From: Allobosea sp. BH3
Lineage (GTDB): Bacteria; Pseudomonadota; Alphaproteobacteria; Rhizobiales; Beijerinckiaceae
Length of the DNA: 64,000 nt
NCBI RefSeq assembly: GCF_025499465.1
Contig: NZ_JAIMCA010000005.1
Location: forward strand, 186,001 to 250,000
Direction: 5' to 3'
This document shows positions 57,115 through 64,000 of this stretch, one piece after another. The notes below the pieces were generated by a model, which was not told the origin of the DNA, searched no databases, and saw only the letters and a program-made list of their open reading frames with translations. The stretch's first letter is position 1. Every line of letters begins with the position of its first letter. The translations under genes were made by a program, and so were the position numbers.

Positions 57115-58707
57115 TCACTTCTTGGCGGGCTTGATGTCCATCGCCAGCGTGTCCTCGTCGACGCGCGGGGTGATCGTCACCTTGTCCTTCTGCATCGCCC
57201 AGGCCGAGCCGACCGCGACGACCGGCAGGCGCGGGCGCTCCTTGGCGACGATCGCGTTGACCTCGGAGAGGAAGCTGTTGCGCTTCGCCTCGTCGAGCTC
57301 GATCGAGGCGTCCTCGATCAGCTTGTCGACCTGCGCGTTCTTGTAGCCGAGCAGGTTGAAGGCGCCGAGCTTCTTGGCCGGGTCGTTGGAGTGGACCAGC
57401 GAGGAGAGGGTGTAGTTCGCCTCGCCCGTCAGCGTGCCCCAGCCCGACATGGAGAGGGAGTATTCGGAGCGCGCCCGGGCCGGGAAATAGACCGCTGCCG
57501 GCTGCGCGTTGGCGACGACCTCGATGCCGACGCGGGCCAGCATCTGCGCGATCGAGGTGCCGACCTGGCGGTCGCCCGGCAGGCGGTCATTGGTGAAGGA
57601 GAAGGTGATCTTGAAGCCGTTCGGATATCCGGCCTCCTCGAGCAGCTTCTTGGCCTTGGCGATATCCGGCTTGATCGGCGGCAGCGACTTGTTGAAGCCG
57701 GCGATGGTCGGCGTCACGAGCTGGTTGACCGGCGCGCCGAGGCCTTCCATCGCGATCTCGGCGAGCGCCGGCCGGTCGATGGCGATGTCGATCGCCTCGC
57801 GCACCTTCGCATCCTGCAGCGGGTTCTTCGGCAGGGCCGAGCCGTCCTTGGCGCTGATCTGCGGGGACTTGTCGCGCAGGTCGATCTCGATGTTGAAGAC
57901 GTAGACGGTCTCGACGCTGGTGACGGCGAGCTTGGCGTCGCGCTTCAGCGTCGGCACGTCGGAGGCCGGCGCGCGCACGATCAGGTCGACCTGCCCGGCC
58001 TTGAGCTGGGCGACGCGGGCGGCGTCGTTCGGCAGCTCCTTGCGGACATGGCGGGCCCACGGCTCCTTCGGGCCCCAGTAGCCGTCGAAGCGCTCGAGCA
58101 CGAGTTGGTCCTTCGGCGTCCAGGAGACGAACTTGTAGGGGCCGGTGCCGACCGCGGCCTTGCCGGTGTTGAAGGCCTCGTTGGCGCTGTCCTTGGTCAG
58201 GCCGGCGGCAGCCTTGTGCGAGACGACGAAGAGACGGATGAAGTCGTTCGGCAGGTTCGGCGCCGGTCCGTCGGTGACGACCTGGACGGTCAGCGGATCG
58301 ACGATCTTCACCTCCTTGACGCGGCGGACATAGATCGTCGTCGGGTTCGGGCCGGCGACCGTCGGGATGCGCTCGATCGAGAACTTCACGTCCTCGGCCG
58401 TGAAGTCCGAGCCGTCATGGAACTTGACGCCGGGCCTGAGCTTGAACTCCCAGACATCGGGCGCGATCGCCTTCCAGCTCGTCGCCAGCCGCGGCTCGAG
58501 CTGCAGCTTGTCGCCAGACCAGACCAGCGTGTCGAAGACATGCTTCAGCGCTTCGGCATGGGTGCCGGTCGCGGTGTAGTGCGGGTCGATCGATTCAGGG
58601 CCGGCGCGCACGCCGATCGTCAGCGTCTGGGCGAGTGCGCCGGTGGAGACGGCGGCGCCGAGCAGGGCGGCGAAGGCCGCGAGGCGGAAGGTCCGGGCAA
58701 TGGTCAT
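57115..58707 (-). CDS. ABC transporter substrate-binding protein, peptide/nickel family (SBP_bac_5)
   Basis: Periplasmic binding protein of 530 residues from ATG 58707. Signal peptide of ~26 residues ends GALAQ. Family 5 landmarks: TLTIGVRAGPESIDPHYTAT, LEPRLATSWKAIAPDVWEFK, KFHDGSDFTAEDVKFSIERI, VGTGPYKFVSWTPKDQLVLE. It begins inside the last codon of marR (ATGA overlap), so the two are made together. The membrane and ATPase parts are on the other strand, across the intergenic operator. Ligand unknown. Confidence 0.94.
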   Translation of the reverse strand: MTIARTFRLAAFAALLGAAVSTGALAQTLTIGVRAGPESIDPHYTATGTHAEALKHVFDTLVWSGDKLQLEPRLATSWKAIAPDVWEFKLRPGVKFHDGSDFTAEDVKFSIERIPTVAGPNPTTIYVRRVKEVKIVDPLTVQVVTDGPAPNLPNDFIRLFVVSHKAAAGLTKDSANEAFNTGKAAVGTGPYKFVSWTPKDQLVLERFDGYWGPKEPWARHVRKELPNDAARVAQLKAGQVDLIVRAPASDVPTLKRDAKLAVTSVETVYVFNIEIDLRDKSPQISAKDGSALPKNPLQDAKVREAIDIAIDRPALAEIAMEGLGAPVNQLVTPTIAGFNKSLPPIKPDIAKAKKLLEEAGYPNGFKITFSFTNDRLPGDRQVGTSIAQMLARVGIEVVANAQPAAVYFPARARSEYSLSMSGWGTLTGEANYTLSSLVHSNDPAKKLGAFNLLGYKNAQVDKLIEDASIELDEAKRNSFLSEVNAIVAKERPRLPVVAVGSAWAMQKDKVTITPRVDEDTLAMDIKPAKK

Positions 58708-59255
58708 GATGGTGTCCCCTCTTGTTCGAGTTCGTTGGGCCAGGCGGGCGAGGCGATGACGAGCTTGTCCATCAGCGTGCAGAGCTGCCGCTGCTCGTCC
58801 TCGCTGAGGCAGGCGAGCATCGCGGTCTGGTGCTGCACCATCAGCGGCATGGTCTCGTCGAAGATCTTGCGACCGGCCGGCGTCAGGTGCAGCACATAGC
58901 TGCGCAGGTCGGTCGGGTCCGTCTCGCGCCGGAGCAGCCGCCGCTGCAGCAGCTTCTGCACGGCGCGCGAGAGCGTGTTCTTCGGCAGACCGGAGGAGGC
59001 GACGATGTTCTTGGCCGCCACGCCCTCCCGCAGGCCCACCGCATAGAGCGCGACGAATTCCGGCCGCACCAGCCCGTAGCGGGTCTCGATCCAGCGATAG
59101 ACCGGGTCGTTGAAGCGGAAAGCGACGAAGTTCAGCCTGAAGGACAGCCAGCAGGGATTCTCCCAGAGCTTGGTCACTGTCAGCGGGTCGAGGCCGCCGA
59201 GCGCGGCCTCGCGCTCCGGGTCGACACGCGAAAGAGAGGTCGGCGAGCGCCGCAT
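58704..59255 (-). CDS. MarR family transcriptional regulator
   Basis: A 183-residue winged-helix regulator from ATG 59255 (an upstream ATG at 59318 is in frame but crosses the operator). Domain features: FNDPVYRWIETRYGLVRPEF, ALYAVGLREGVAAKNIVASS, GLPKNTLSRAVQKLLQRRLL as recognition helix and RRETDPTDLRSYVLHLTPAG as wing. It is translationally coupled to the binding protein gene and faces a divergent transporter operon. Likely represses both until a ligand binds. Confidence 0.93.
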   Translation of the reverse strand: MRRSPTSLSRVDPEREAALGGLDPLTVTKLWENPCWLSFRLNFVAFRFNDPVYRWIETRYGLVRPEFVALYAVGLREGVAAKNIVASSGLPKNTLSRAVQKLLQRRLLRRETDPTDLRSYVLHLTPAGRKIFDETMPLMVQHQTAMLACLSEDEQRQLCTLMDKLVIASPAWPNELEQEGTPS

Positions 59256-59277
59256 GGGAGGTCTCTCGGGCCGATTT

Positions 59278-59293
59278 AGTTCCAAATGGAACT
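59278..59293. promoter_or_regulatory. Palindromic MarR operator
   Basis: Perfect inverted repeat AGTTCCA-AA-TGGAACT, 22 bases upstream of the marR ATG and 117 before the divergent creatininase start. This sequence type is common at MarR sites. TTGACG directly abuts it on the plus strand (59294-59299) and TTGACT lies ~23 bases away on the minus strand, both possible -35 elements. Confidence 0.7.
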
Positions 59294-59409
59294 TGACGCT
59301 CTCCGGCCCCGGAGTCAAGGATCAACCGGAGCGGGAACCGGCACAGGCTACACCTCGACAGGGCTGGTCGTCTGCCCCACCGTCCCGTTTCCCAAGCAAG
59401 GATCGCGCC

Positions 59410-60111
59410 GTGCGTGTCGCCGAGATGAACTGGATGCAGATCGAGGCGCAGGCGAAGCGGGATGACCGCTGCGTCCTGCCTCTCGGCAGCGTCGAGCAGC
59501 ACGCCTATTTGAGCCTCGCCACCGACGTGATCCTGTCCGAGCGGGTTGCGCAGGAGGCGGCCGAGCCGCTCGGCATCCCGGTCTTCCCGGTGCTGGCCTA
59601 TGGCATGACGCCGGGCTTCCTCGATTTCCCGGGCAGTATCTCTCTGAGGCTATCGACCTATGTCGCCCTGCTCGAAGACATCTTCGACGGCTTCTACCGC
59701 TCGGGCTTCCGCAGGATCATGCTGGTCAACGGCCATGGCGGCAACTCGCCCGCGCTGAATTTCGCCACCGAATGGCTCGGCCGGCACCCCGATGCGAGCG
59801 TCAGGCTGCATAACTGGTGGGCTGCCCCGCAATTCCAGGCGGCGGTCAAGGCGGTCGACCCGGCCGCCTCCCATGCCTCCTGGATGGAGAACTTCCCCTG
59901 GACGCGGCTCGAGGGCGTGGCGATGCCCGACACGCTGAAGCCGCCCTTCAACCCCGCCCAGTATCAGGCAGCGAGCCCGAAGCGCCGTCGCGAGATCCTC
60001 GGCGACGGCAATTTCCATGGCCTCTACCAGCGGCCGGACGAGGAGATGCTGGAGGTTTGGCGGGTCGGCGTCGAGGAGACGCGTGCGGCGATGGTCGAGA
60101 ACTGGCCGTGA
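59410..60111 (+). CDS. Creatininase family amidohydrolase
   Basis: Metal-dependent amidohydrolase of 233 residues related to creatininase. Metal ligands: Glu, His and Asp in LPLGSVEQHAYLSLATDVIL and His in MLVNGHGGNSPAL. The family's usual GPHLPL stretch reads AYLSLA here, keeping ligands but altering the loop. The start is GTG 59410. The enzymes open cyclic amides or cleave N-formyl and other C-N bonds; substrate unknown. First gene of the plus-strand transporter operon, 22 bases before the permease. Confidence 0.9.
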   Translation: MRVAEMNWMQIEAQAKRDDRCVLPLGSVEQHAYLSLATDVILSERVAQEAAEPLGIPVFPVLAYGMTPGFLDFPGSISLRLSTYVALLEDIFDGFYRSGFRRIMLVNGHGGNSPALNFATEWLGRHPDASVRLHNWWAAPQFQAAVKAVDPAASHASWMENFPWTRLEGVAMPDTLKPPFNPAQYQAASPKRRREILGDGNFHGLYQRPDEEMLEVWRVGVEETRAAMVENWP

Positions 60112-60133
60112 GGCGCCGCGCCGGGCTCAGTCC

Positions 60134-61108
60134 ATGCTAGGCCATGTCGCCATACGCCTGCTGCAGGCGCTCGTCGTCATGCTCGTCATGTCGATGCTGG
60201 TCTTCGTCGGCGTCTATGCGATCGGCAACCCGATCGACGTGCTGATCGGCCCCGACGTCAGCCAGGAACTGCGCTTGCAGACCATCGCCCGCTACGGGCT
60301 CGACCGGCCGCTCTGGGAGCAGTACTTCACCTTCCTCGGCCGTGTACTGCACGGCGATTTCGGCCGTTCCTTCGTCTTCGGCATGCCGGTGATGGAGCTG
60401 ATCCTGTCGCGCCTACCGGCGACGCTGGAACTGACCCTAGCGGCGGTCTTCGGCGCGGCGCTGATCGGCATCCCCGCCGGCATCTATGCCGGCTATCGGC
60501 CGGATAGCGTCGCCGCCAAGCTAATCATGACGGTGTCGATCCTCGGTTTCTCGGTGCCGACCTTCTGGATCGGCCTCGTGCTGATCATGGCCTTCGCCGT
60601 CGAGCTGCAATGGCTGCCGGCAGGCGGGCGCGGCGAGACCGTTTCGCTCTTCGGCGTCCAGTGGAGCTTCCTGACCGCGAACGGACTGAGCCACCTGCTG
60701 CTGCCGGCGCTCAACCTCGCCTTGTTCAAGCTCGCCCTGATGACGCGCCTTGCAAGGGCGGGCACGCGCGAGACCATGCTGACCGACACGGTGAAGTTCG
60801 CCCGCGCCGCCGGCCTGTCCGAATGGACCGTGCTGCGCCGCCATGTCCTGCGGCTGATCGCGATCCCGCTGGTCACCGTCTTCGGGCTCGAATTCGCCTC
60901 GACGCTCGCCTTCGCCGTCGTCACCGAGACGATCTTCTCCTGGCCCGGCATCGGCAAGCTCATCATCGATTCGATCCAGTCGCTCGACCGGCCGGTGATG
61001 GTCGCCTATCTCATGCTCGTCGCCTTCGTCTTCATCACCATCAACTTCCTGGTCGACCTCGCCTATGTCGGGCTCGATCCGCGGTTGAGGAAGGGAGGCG
61101 CGCGATGA
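60134..61108 (+). CDS. ABC transporter permease, DppB/OppB type
   Basis: Inner-membrane permease of 324 residues with six hydrophobic segments. Family landmarks: GHVAIRLLQALVVMLVMSML at the start, RYGLDRPLWEQYFTFLGRVL, DFGRSFVFG, and the EAA-type loop VKFARAAGLSEWTVLRRHVL. It ends DLAYVGLDPRLRKGG. ATG 60134; overlaps the next permease by four bases (ATGA). Confidence 0.95.
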   Translation: MLGHVAIRLLQALVVMLVMSMLVFVGVYAIGNPIDVLIGPDVSQELRLQTIARYGLDRPLWEQYFTFLGRVLHGDFGRSFVFGMPVMELILSRLPATLELTLAAVFGAALIGIPAGIYAGYRPDSVAAKLIMTVSILGFSVPTFWIGLVLIMAFAVELQWLPAGGRGETVSLFGVQWSFLTANGLSHLLLPALNLALFKLALMTRLARAGTRETMLTDTVKFARAAGLSEWTVLRRHVLRLIAIPLVTVFGLEFASTLAFAVVTETIFSWPGIGKLIIDSIQSLDRPVMVAYLMLVAFVFITINFLVDLAYVGLDPRLRKGGAR

Positions 61109-61983
61109 GCGAGGCCTCTCCCGTCGCCCGCTTCTGGGCGGAGTTTCGCGAGAGCAAGGTCGCGGTCGCGGCGCTCGCCGTGGTCGTGCTGATGATCGGG
61201 CTGGCCCTGCTCGCGCCGCTCGTCGCGCCGCAGGACCCCTACGACCTCGCCAACCTCTCCCTCTCCGATGCGCGCCGCCCACCGGGCTTCGTCGGCTCGG
61301 GCGGCTACACCCATTGGCTCGGCACCGACGCGCAGGGCCGCGACCTGCTCTCGGCGATTCTCTACGGCCTGCGCATCTCGCTGCAGATGGGGCTGGTGGC
61401 GGGCGCGCTCGCCTTCACGCTCGGCGTCGCGCTCGGCATCGGCGCTGCTTATGCCGGCGGCCGGCGCGAGGCCTTCATCATGCGGGTCATCGACCTGCAG
61501 CTCGCCTTCCCGGCGATCCTGCTGGCGCTCGTCCTGTCCGCCATGCTCGGGCAGGGCAAGCTCCAGCTCATCGCCGCGCTCGCCGCCGCGCAATACGCCT
61601 ATTTCGCCCGCACGGCCCATGGCGCGGCCTCGGCCGAGCGCGGCAAGGACTATGTCGAGGCCGTGCTCTCGACGCCGCTGCCGCCCATGCGCGTCGTCTG
61701 GCGCCACATCTTCCCGAATTGCCTGCCTCCGTTGATCGTGGTCGCGACCGTGCAGGTGGCGAGCGCCATCGCATTGGAGGCGACGCTCTCCTTCCTCGGC
61801 GTTGGGCTGCCGGTGACGGAGCCCTCGCTCGGCATGCTGATCTCCAACGGTTTCCAGTACATGCTGTCGGGCCGCTACTGGATTTCGATCTATCCCGGCA
61901 TCGCGCTGATCGTGCTGATCGTCGCCATCAACCTCGTCGGCGACCGCATCCGTGACCAGGTCAATCCGAGGCTGAAGCGATGA
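61105..61983 (+). CDS. ABC transporter permease, DppC/OppC type
   Basis: Second permease of 292 residues from ATG 61105. It has LVAPQDPYDLANLSLSDA, HWLGTDAQGRDLLSAILYGL, the EAA loop GKDYVEAVLSTPLPPMRVVW, and the ending GDRIRDQVNPRLKR, like the fragment at the window start. Coupled by ATGA overlaps to the permease before it and the ATPase after it. Confidence 0.95.
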   Translation: MSEASPVARFWAEFRESKVAVAALAVVVLMIGLALLAPLVAPQDPYDLANLSLSDARRPPGFVGSGGYTHWLGTDAQGRDLLSAILYGLRISLQMGLVAGALAFTLGVALGIGAAYAGGRREAFIMRVIDLQLAFPAILLALVLSAMLGQGKLQLIAALAAAQYAYFARTAHGAASAERGKDYVEAVLSTPLPPMRVVWRHIFPNCLPPLIVVATVQVASAIALEATLSFLGVGLPVTEPSLGMLISNGFQYMLSGRYWISIYPGIALIVLIVAINLVGDRIRDQVNPRLKR

Positions 61984-63680
61984 GCGAGGCGCCTCTCCTT
62001 CAGGTCTCGGACCTCACGACCCACTTCCACACCCGCGCCGGCGTGGTGAAGGCGGTCGACGGCGTCTCCTTCGCGTTGAAGCGCGGCGAGGTGATGGGCC
62101 TCGTCGGCGAGTCCGGCTCGGGCAAGAGCATCACCGGCTTCTCGATCATCGGGCTGATCGATCCGCCCGGCCGTGTCGAGAGCGGTTCGGTGCAGCTGGA
62201 AGGCCGCGAACTCGTCGGGCTCGGACCCGCGGAGCTGCGCAAGATCCGCGGCAAGCAGATCTCGATGGTCTTCCAGGACCCGATGATGACGCTGAACCCG
62301 ATGCTGACCATCGGGGCGCAGATCAGGCTGGCGCTGGAAGCCCATGAGAAGGTCTCTGGAAGCGAGGCGCGCCGCCGCGCCGTCGCGGCGTTGGCGCAGG
62401 TCCGCATCCCCGACGCCGAGAGCAAGGTCGATTTCTATCCGCACCAGTTCTCCGGGGGCATGCGCCAGCGCGTCGCCATCGCCATCGCCCTGCTGCACCG
62501 GCCGAAGCTGATCATCTGCGACGAGCCGACGACCGCACTCGACGTCTCGGTCCAGGCCGAGATCCTCGCCGAGATGAAGGAACTGGTGGCGGAACTCGGC
62601 ACGGCGCTGATCTGGATCAGCCACGATCTCGCGGTCGTCGCCGAGCTTGCCGACCATGTCTGCGTCATGCGCTATGGCAAGATCGTCGAGACGGGTAGGA
62701 CGCTCGATGTGCTGACCCGTCCGCGGCACCCCTATACGCAGGCGCTGCTCGATGCGCTGCCCTCCCGCGCCGAGCCGGGCACGTTGCTCGCGGGCGGCGC
62801 CGGCGCCGAAGTTGCCCCGCCGCCGCGCGCCGCGAGGAAGGCAGAGCCTGCGCCCGGCGATGCAGCGCATTACGTCCGGATCGAGCATGTCGCCAAGCGC
62901 TTCGCCCAGACGCCCGGCCTGCTCCGCAAGCTCGGGCAGAGGCTCGGGCTGGCAAAGGCGCCGGCCGCCGTGCAGGCGGTCGATGACGTCACGCTCGTGC
63001 TCAGGCGCGGCGAGGCGCTGGGGCTGGTCGGCGAATCTGGTTCGGGCAAGTCGACGCTGGGGCGCGTGGCGGCCGGCATCTACGCGCCCGACAGCGGCCT
63101 TGTGCGCATCGACGACGCGCCGGTAATGAGCGCGGGCCGGGAGCCGCACAAGATCACGACGCGTGTCCAGACCATTTTCCAGGACCCCTTCGCCTCGCTC
63201 AATCCGCGCATGACGGTCGGCGATTCCATCGCCGAGGGGCCATTGGCACATGGGCTGGTCGGGCGGGCGGAGGCGAAGGACTATGTCCGGCAATGGCTCG
63301 CGGCCGTGGGGCTCGATCCCGCCTTCGCCAGCCGCTATCCGCACCAGTTCTCGGGCGGCCAACGTCAGCGCGTCGCGATCGCCCGCGCATTGGCCATGCA
63401 GCCCGACGTGGTGGTCTGCGACGAGCCTGTCGCCTCGCTCGACGTCTCGATCCAGGCGCAGATCATCAACCTGCTGATCCGCCTGCGCCAGGAACTCGGC
63501 CTGACGCTGATCTTCATCTCGCACGACCTTTCGGTGGTGCGCCATCTCTGCGACCGGGTCGCGATCATGTATCGCGGCAAGATCGTCGAGAGCGGCCCCT
63601 CAGCCGAGATCTACGAGCGCCCTCAGCACGACTACACCAAGCGCCTGCTCGCCGCCGTGCCGGTGCTGCCGGTGGCGTAG
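61980..63680 (+). CDS. Fused double ABC ATPase (DppD-DppF type)
   Basis: A 566-residue protein with two complete nucleotide-binding domains, normally separate DppD and DppF proteins. Domain 1: Walker A GLVGESGSGKSITGFS, signature FSGGMRQRVAIAIAL, Walker B LIICDEPTTALDV. Domain 2: Walker A GLVGESGSGKSTLGRV, signature FSGGQRQRVAIARAL, Walker B VVVCDEPVASLDV. The DppD-type tail RHPYTQALLDALPSR and final QHDYTKRLLAAVP are kept. It powers the importer above. Confidence 0.96.
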   Translation: MSEAPLLQVSDLTTHFHTRAGVVKAVDGVSFALKRGEVMGLVGESGSGKSITGFSIIGLIDPPGRVESGSVQLEGRELVGLGPAELRKIRGKQISMVFQDPMMTLNPMLTIGAQIRLALEAHEKVSGSEARRRAVAALAQVRIPDAESKVDFYPHQFSGGMRQRVAIAIALLHRPKLIICDEPTTALDVSVQAEILAEMKELVAELGTALIWISHDLAVVAELADHVCVMRYGKIVETGRTLDVLTRPRHPYTQALLDALPSRAEPGTLLAGGAGAEVAPPPRAARKAEPAPGDAAHYVRIEHVAKRFAQTPGLLRKLGQRLGLAKAPAAVQAVDDVTLVLRRGEALGLVGESGSGKSTLGRVAAGIYAPDSGLVRIDDAPVMSAGREPHKITTRVQTIFQDPFASLNPRMTVGDSIAEGPLAHGLVGRAEAKDYVRQWLAAVGLDPAFASRYPHQFSGGQRQRVAIARALAMQPDVVVCDEPVASLDVSIQAQIINLLIRLRQELGLTLIFISHDLSVVRHLCDRVAIMYRGKIVESGPSAEIYERPQHDYTKRLLAAVPVLPVA

Positions 63681-63704
63681 CGCTTCGACAGGAAAGGACC
63701 TGCC

Positions 63705-64000
63705 ATGACCCAACCCGACGAACAGTTGCCCTGGCAATGGCCGGAAGAGGTCTGGCGCGGCAAGGTCGAGCAGGTCCGCGCCGGCCGCAATCTGAAGCCG
63801 GCAAAATGGAAGAACGGCGCTCGCTGCGCGGTCGCGCTCTCCTTCGACGTCGACCACGAGACCAACGAACTGCGCGACGGCGGCAAGTCGGTGGGGCGCC
63901 TCTCCTGGGGCCAGTACGGCAACCGGGTCGGCGTGCCGAAAATCCTCAATCTGTTGAAGAAGCAGGACATCAAGGCGAGCTTCTTCGTGCCGGCCGTCAC
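63705..64000 (+). CDS. Polysaccharide deacetylase (NodB) family hydrolase, truncated by window end
   Basis: The first 98 residues of a NodB-fold hydrolase. AVALSFDVDHETNELRDGG carries the metal-site DxD/H-type motif, in the variant FDVDxE seen in PuuE allantoinases and cyclic imide hydrolases. The opening also has WGQYGNRVGVPKILNLLKKQ and KASFFVPA. AGGAAAGGACC precedes the ATG at 63705. It belongs to the transporter operon and probably hydrolyses an amide or imide substrate. The rest lies outside the window. Confidence 0.85.
   Translation, partial: MTQPDEQLPWQWPEEVWRGKVEQVRAGRNLKPAKWKNGARCAVALSFDVDHETNELRDGGKSVGRLSWGQYGNRVGVPKILNLLKKQDIKASFFVPAV

Overview
The window is GC-rich, densely coded DNA from an alphaproteobacterial chromosome. 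The best evidence is a complete PhyR-NepR-EcfG general stress module (22.7-24.5 kb) with EcfG-type promoters, a dnaA region with rpsT just upstream of dnaA, the mutM/ubiE-ubiB pair, and a PmtA-type phospholipid methyltransferase. Together these suggest the order Hyphomicrobiales (Rhizobiales), possibly a Bosea-like genus; the genus is inference. I saw no tRNA, rRNA, CRISPR array, insertion sequence or prophage.

Layout. 0-3.5 kb: end of a peptide-type ABC importer (permease fragment, binding protein) and an amidohydrolase. 3.7-8.5 kb: a small membrane protein and a Sco1 copper chaperone, then on the minus strand a GT2 glycosyltransferase and trpF-trpB with no trpA next to them. 8.6-17.3 kb: TAXI-type binding protein, typA/bipA, universal stress protein, aldo/keto reductase and polA. 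17.3-27.6 kb: a general stress response island containing phyR, nepR, ecfG, two HWE/HisKA_2-type kinases, a single-domain response regulator, an AI-2E-type exporter, a YqjD/holin-like pair, a DUF992 protein, a transglutaminase and several small proteins. By eye I find nine EcfG-type promoters (GGAAC, 16-17 bases, CGTT or TGTT) here and none in the other intergenic gaps. 27.7-31 kb: pmtA-like, a diguanylate cyclase, glutaminase.

31-42.4 kb is a minus-strand replication block, read in transcription order: rpsT, an 850-base gap, dnaA, dnaN, recF, a soluble globin-coupled chemoreceptor, recQ, gyrB, ybaK. The common dnaA-dnaN-recF-gyrB order is interrupted by the receptor and recQ. A 24-base alternating purine-pyrimidine tract lies at the gyrB promoter. 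42.6-52.4 kb: a PLP dehydratase, an enoyl-CoA hydratase, an ATP-grasp ligase, an exported repeat-rich protein, mutM, ubiE-ubiB and AMP nucleosidase. 52.5-54.2 kb: a three-gene SRPBCC/DUF1579/VOC operon behind a palindromic operator but without its own regulator.

54.3-64 kb is a catabolic locus organised around a MarR regulator. The minus strand carries marR, a binding protein, an isoaspartyl peptidase/asparaginase, a ketopantoate-reductase-like enzyme and an SDR. The plus strand carries a creatininase-family amidohydrolase, two permeases, a fused double ATPase and a polysaccharide-deacetylase-family hydrolase cut by the window end. I infer uptake and stepwise hydrolysis of an amide, imide or small peptide.

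A dispersed 65-150 base palindromic repeat (seven copies) lies only in gaps between genes. Many genes are larger or smaller than their longest open frames; I state where I moved a start.
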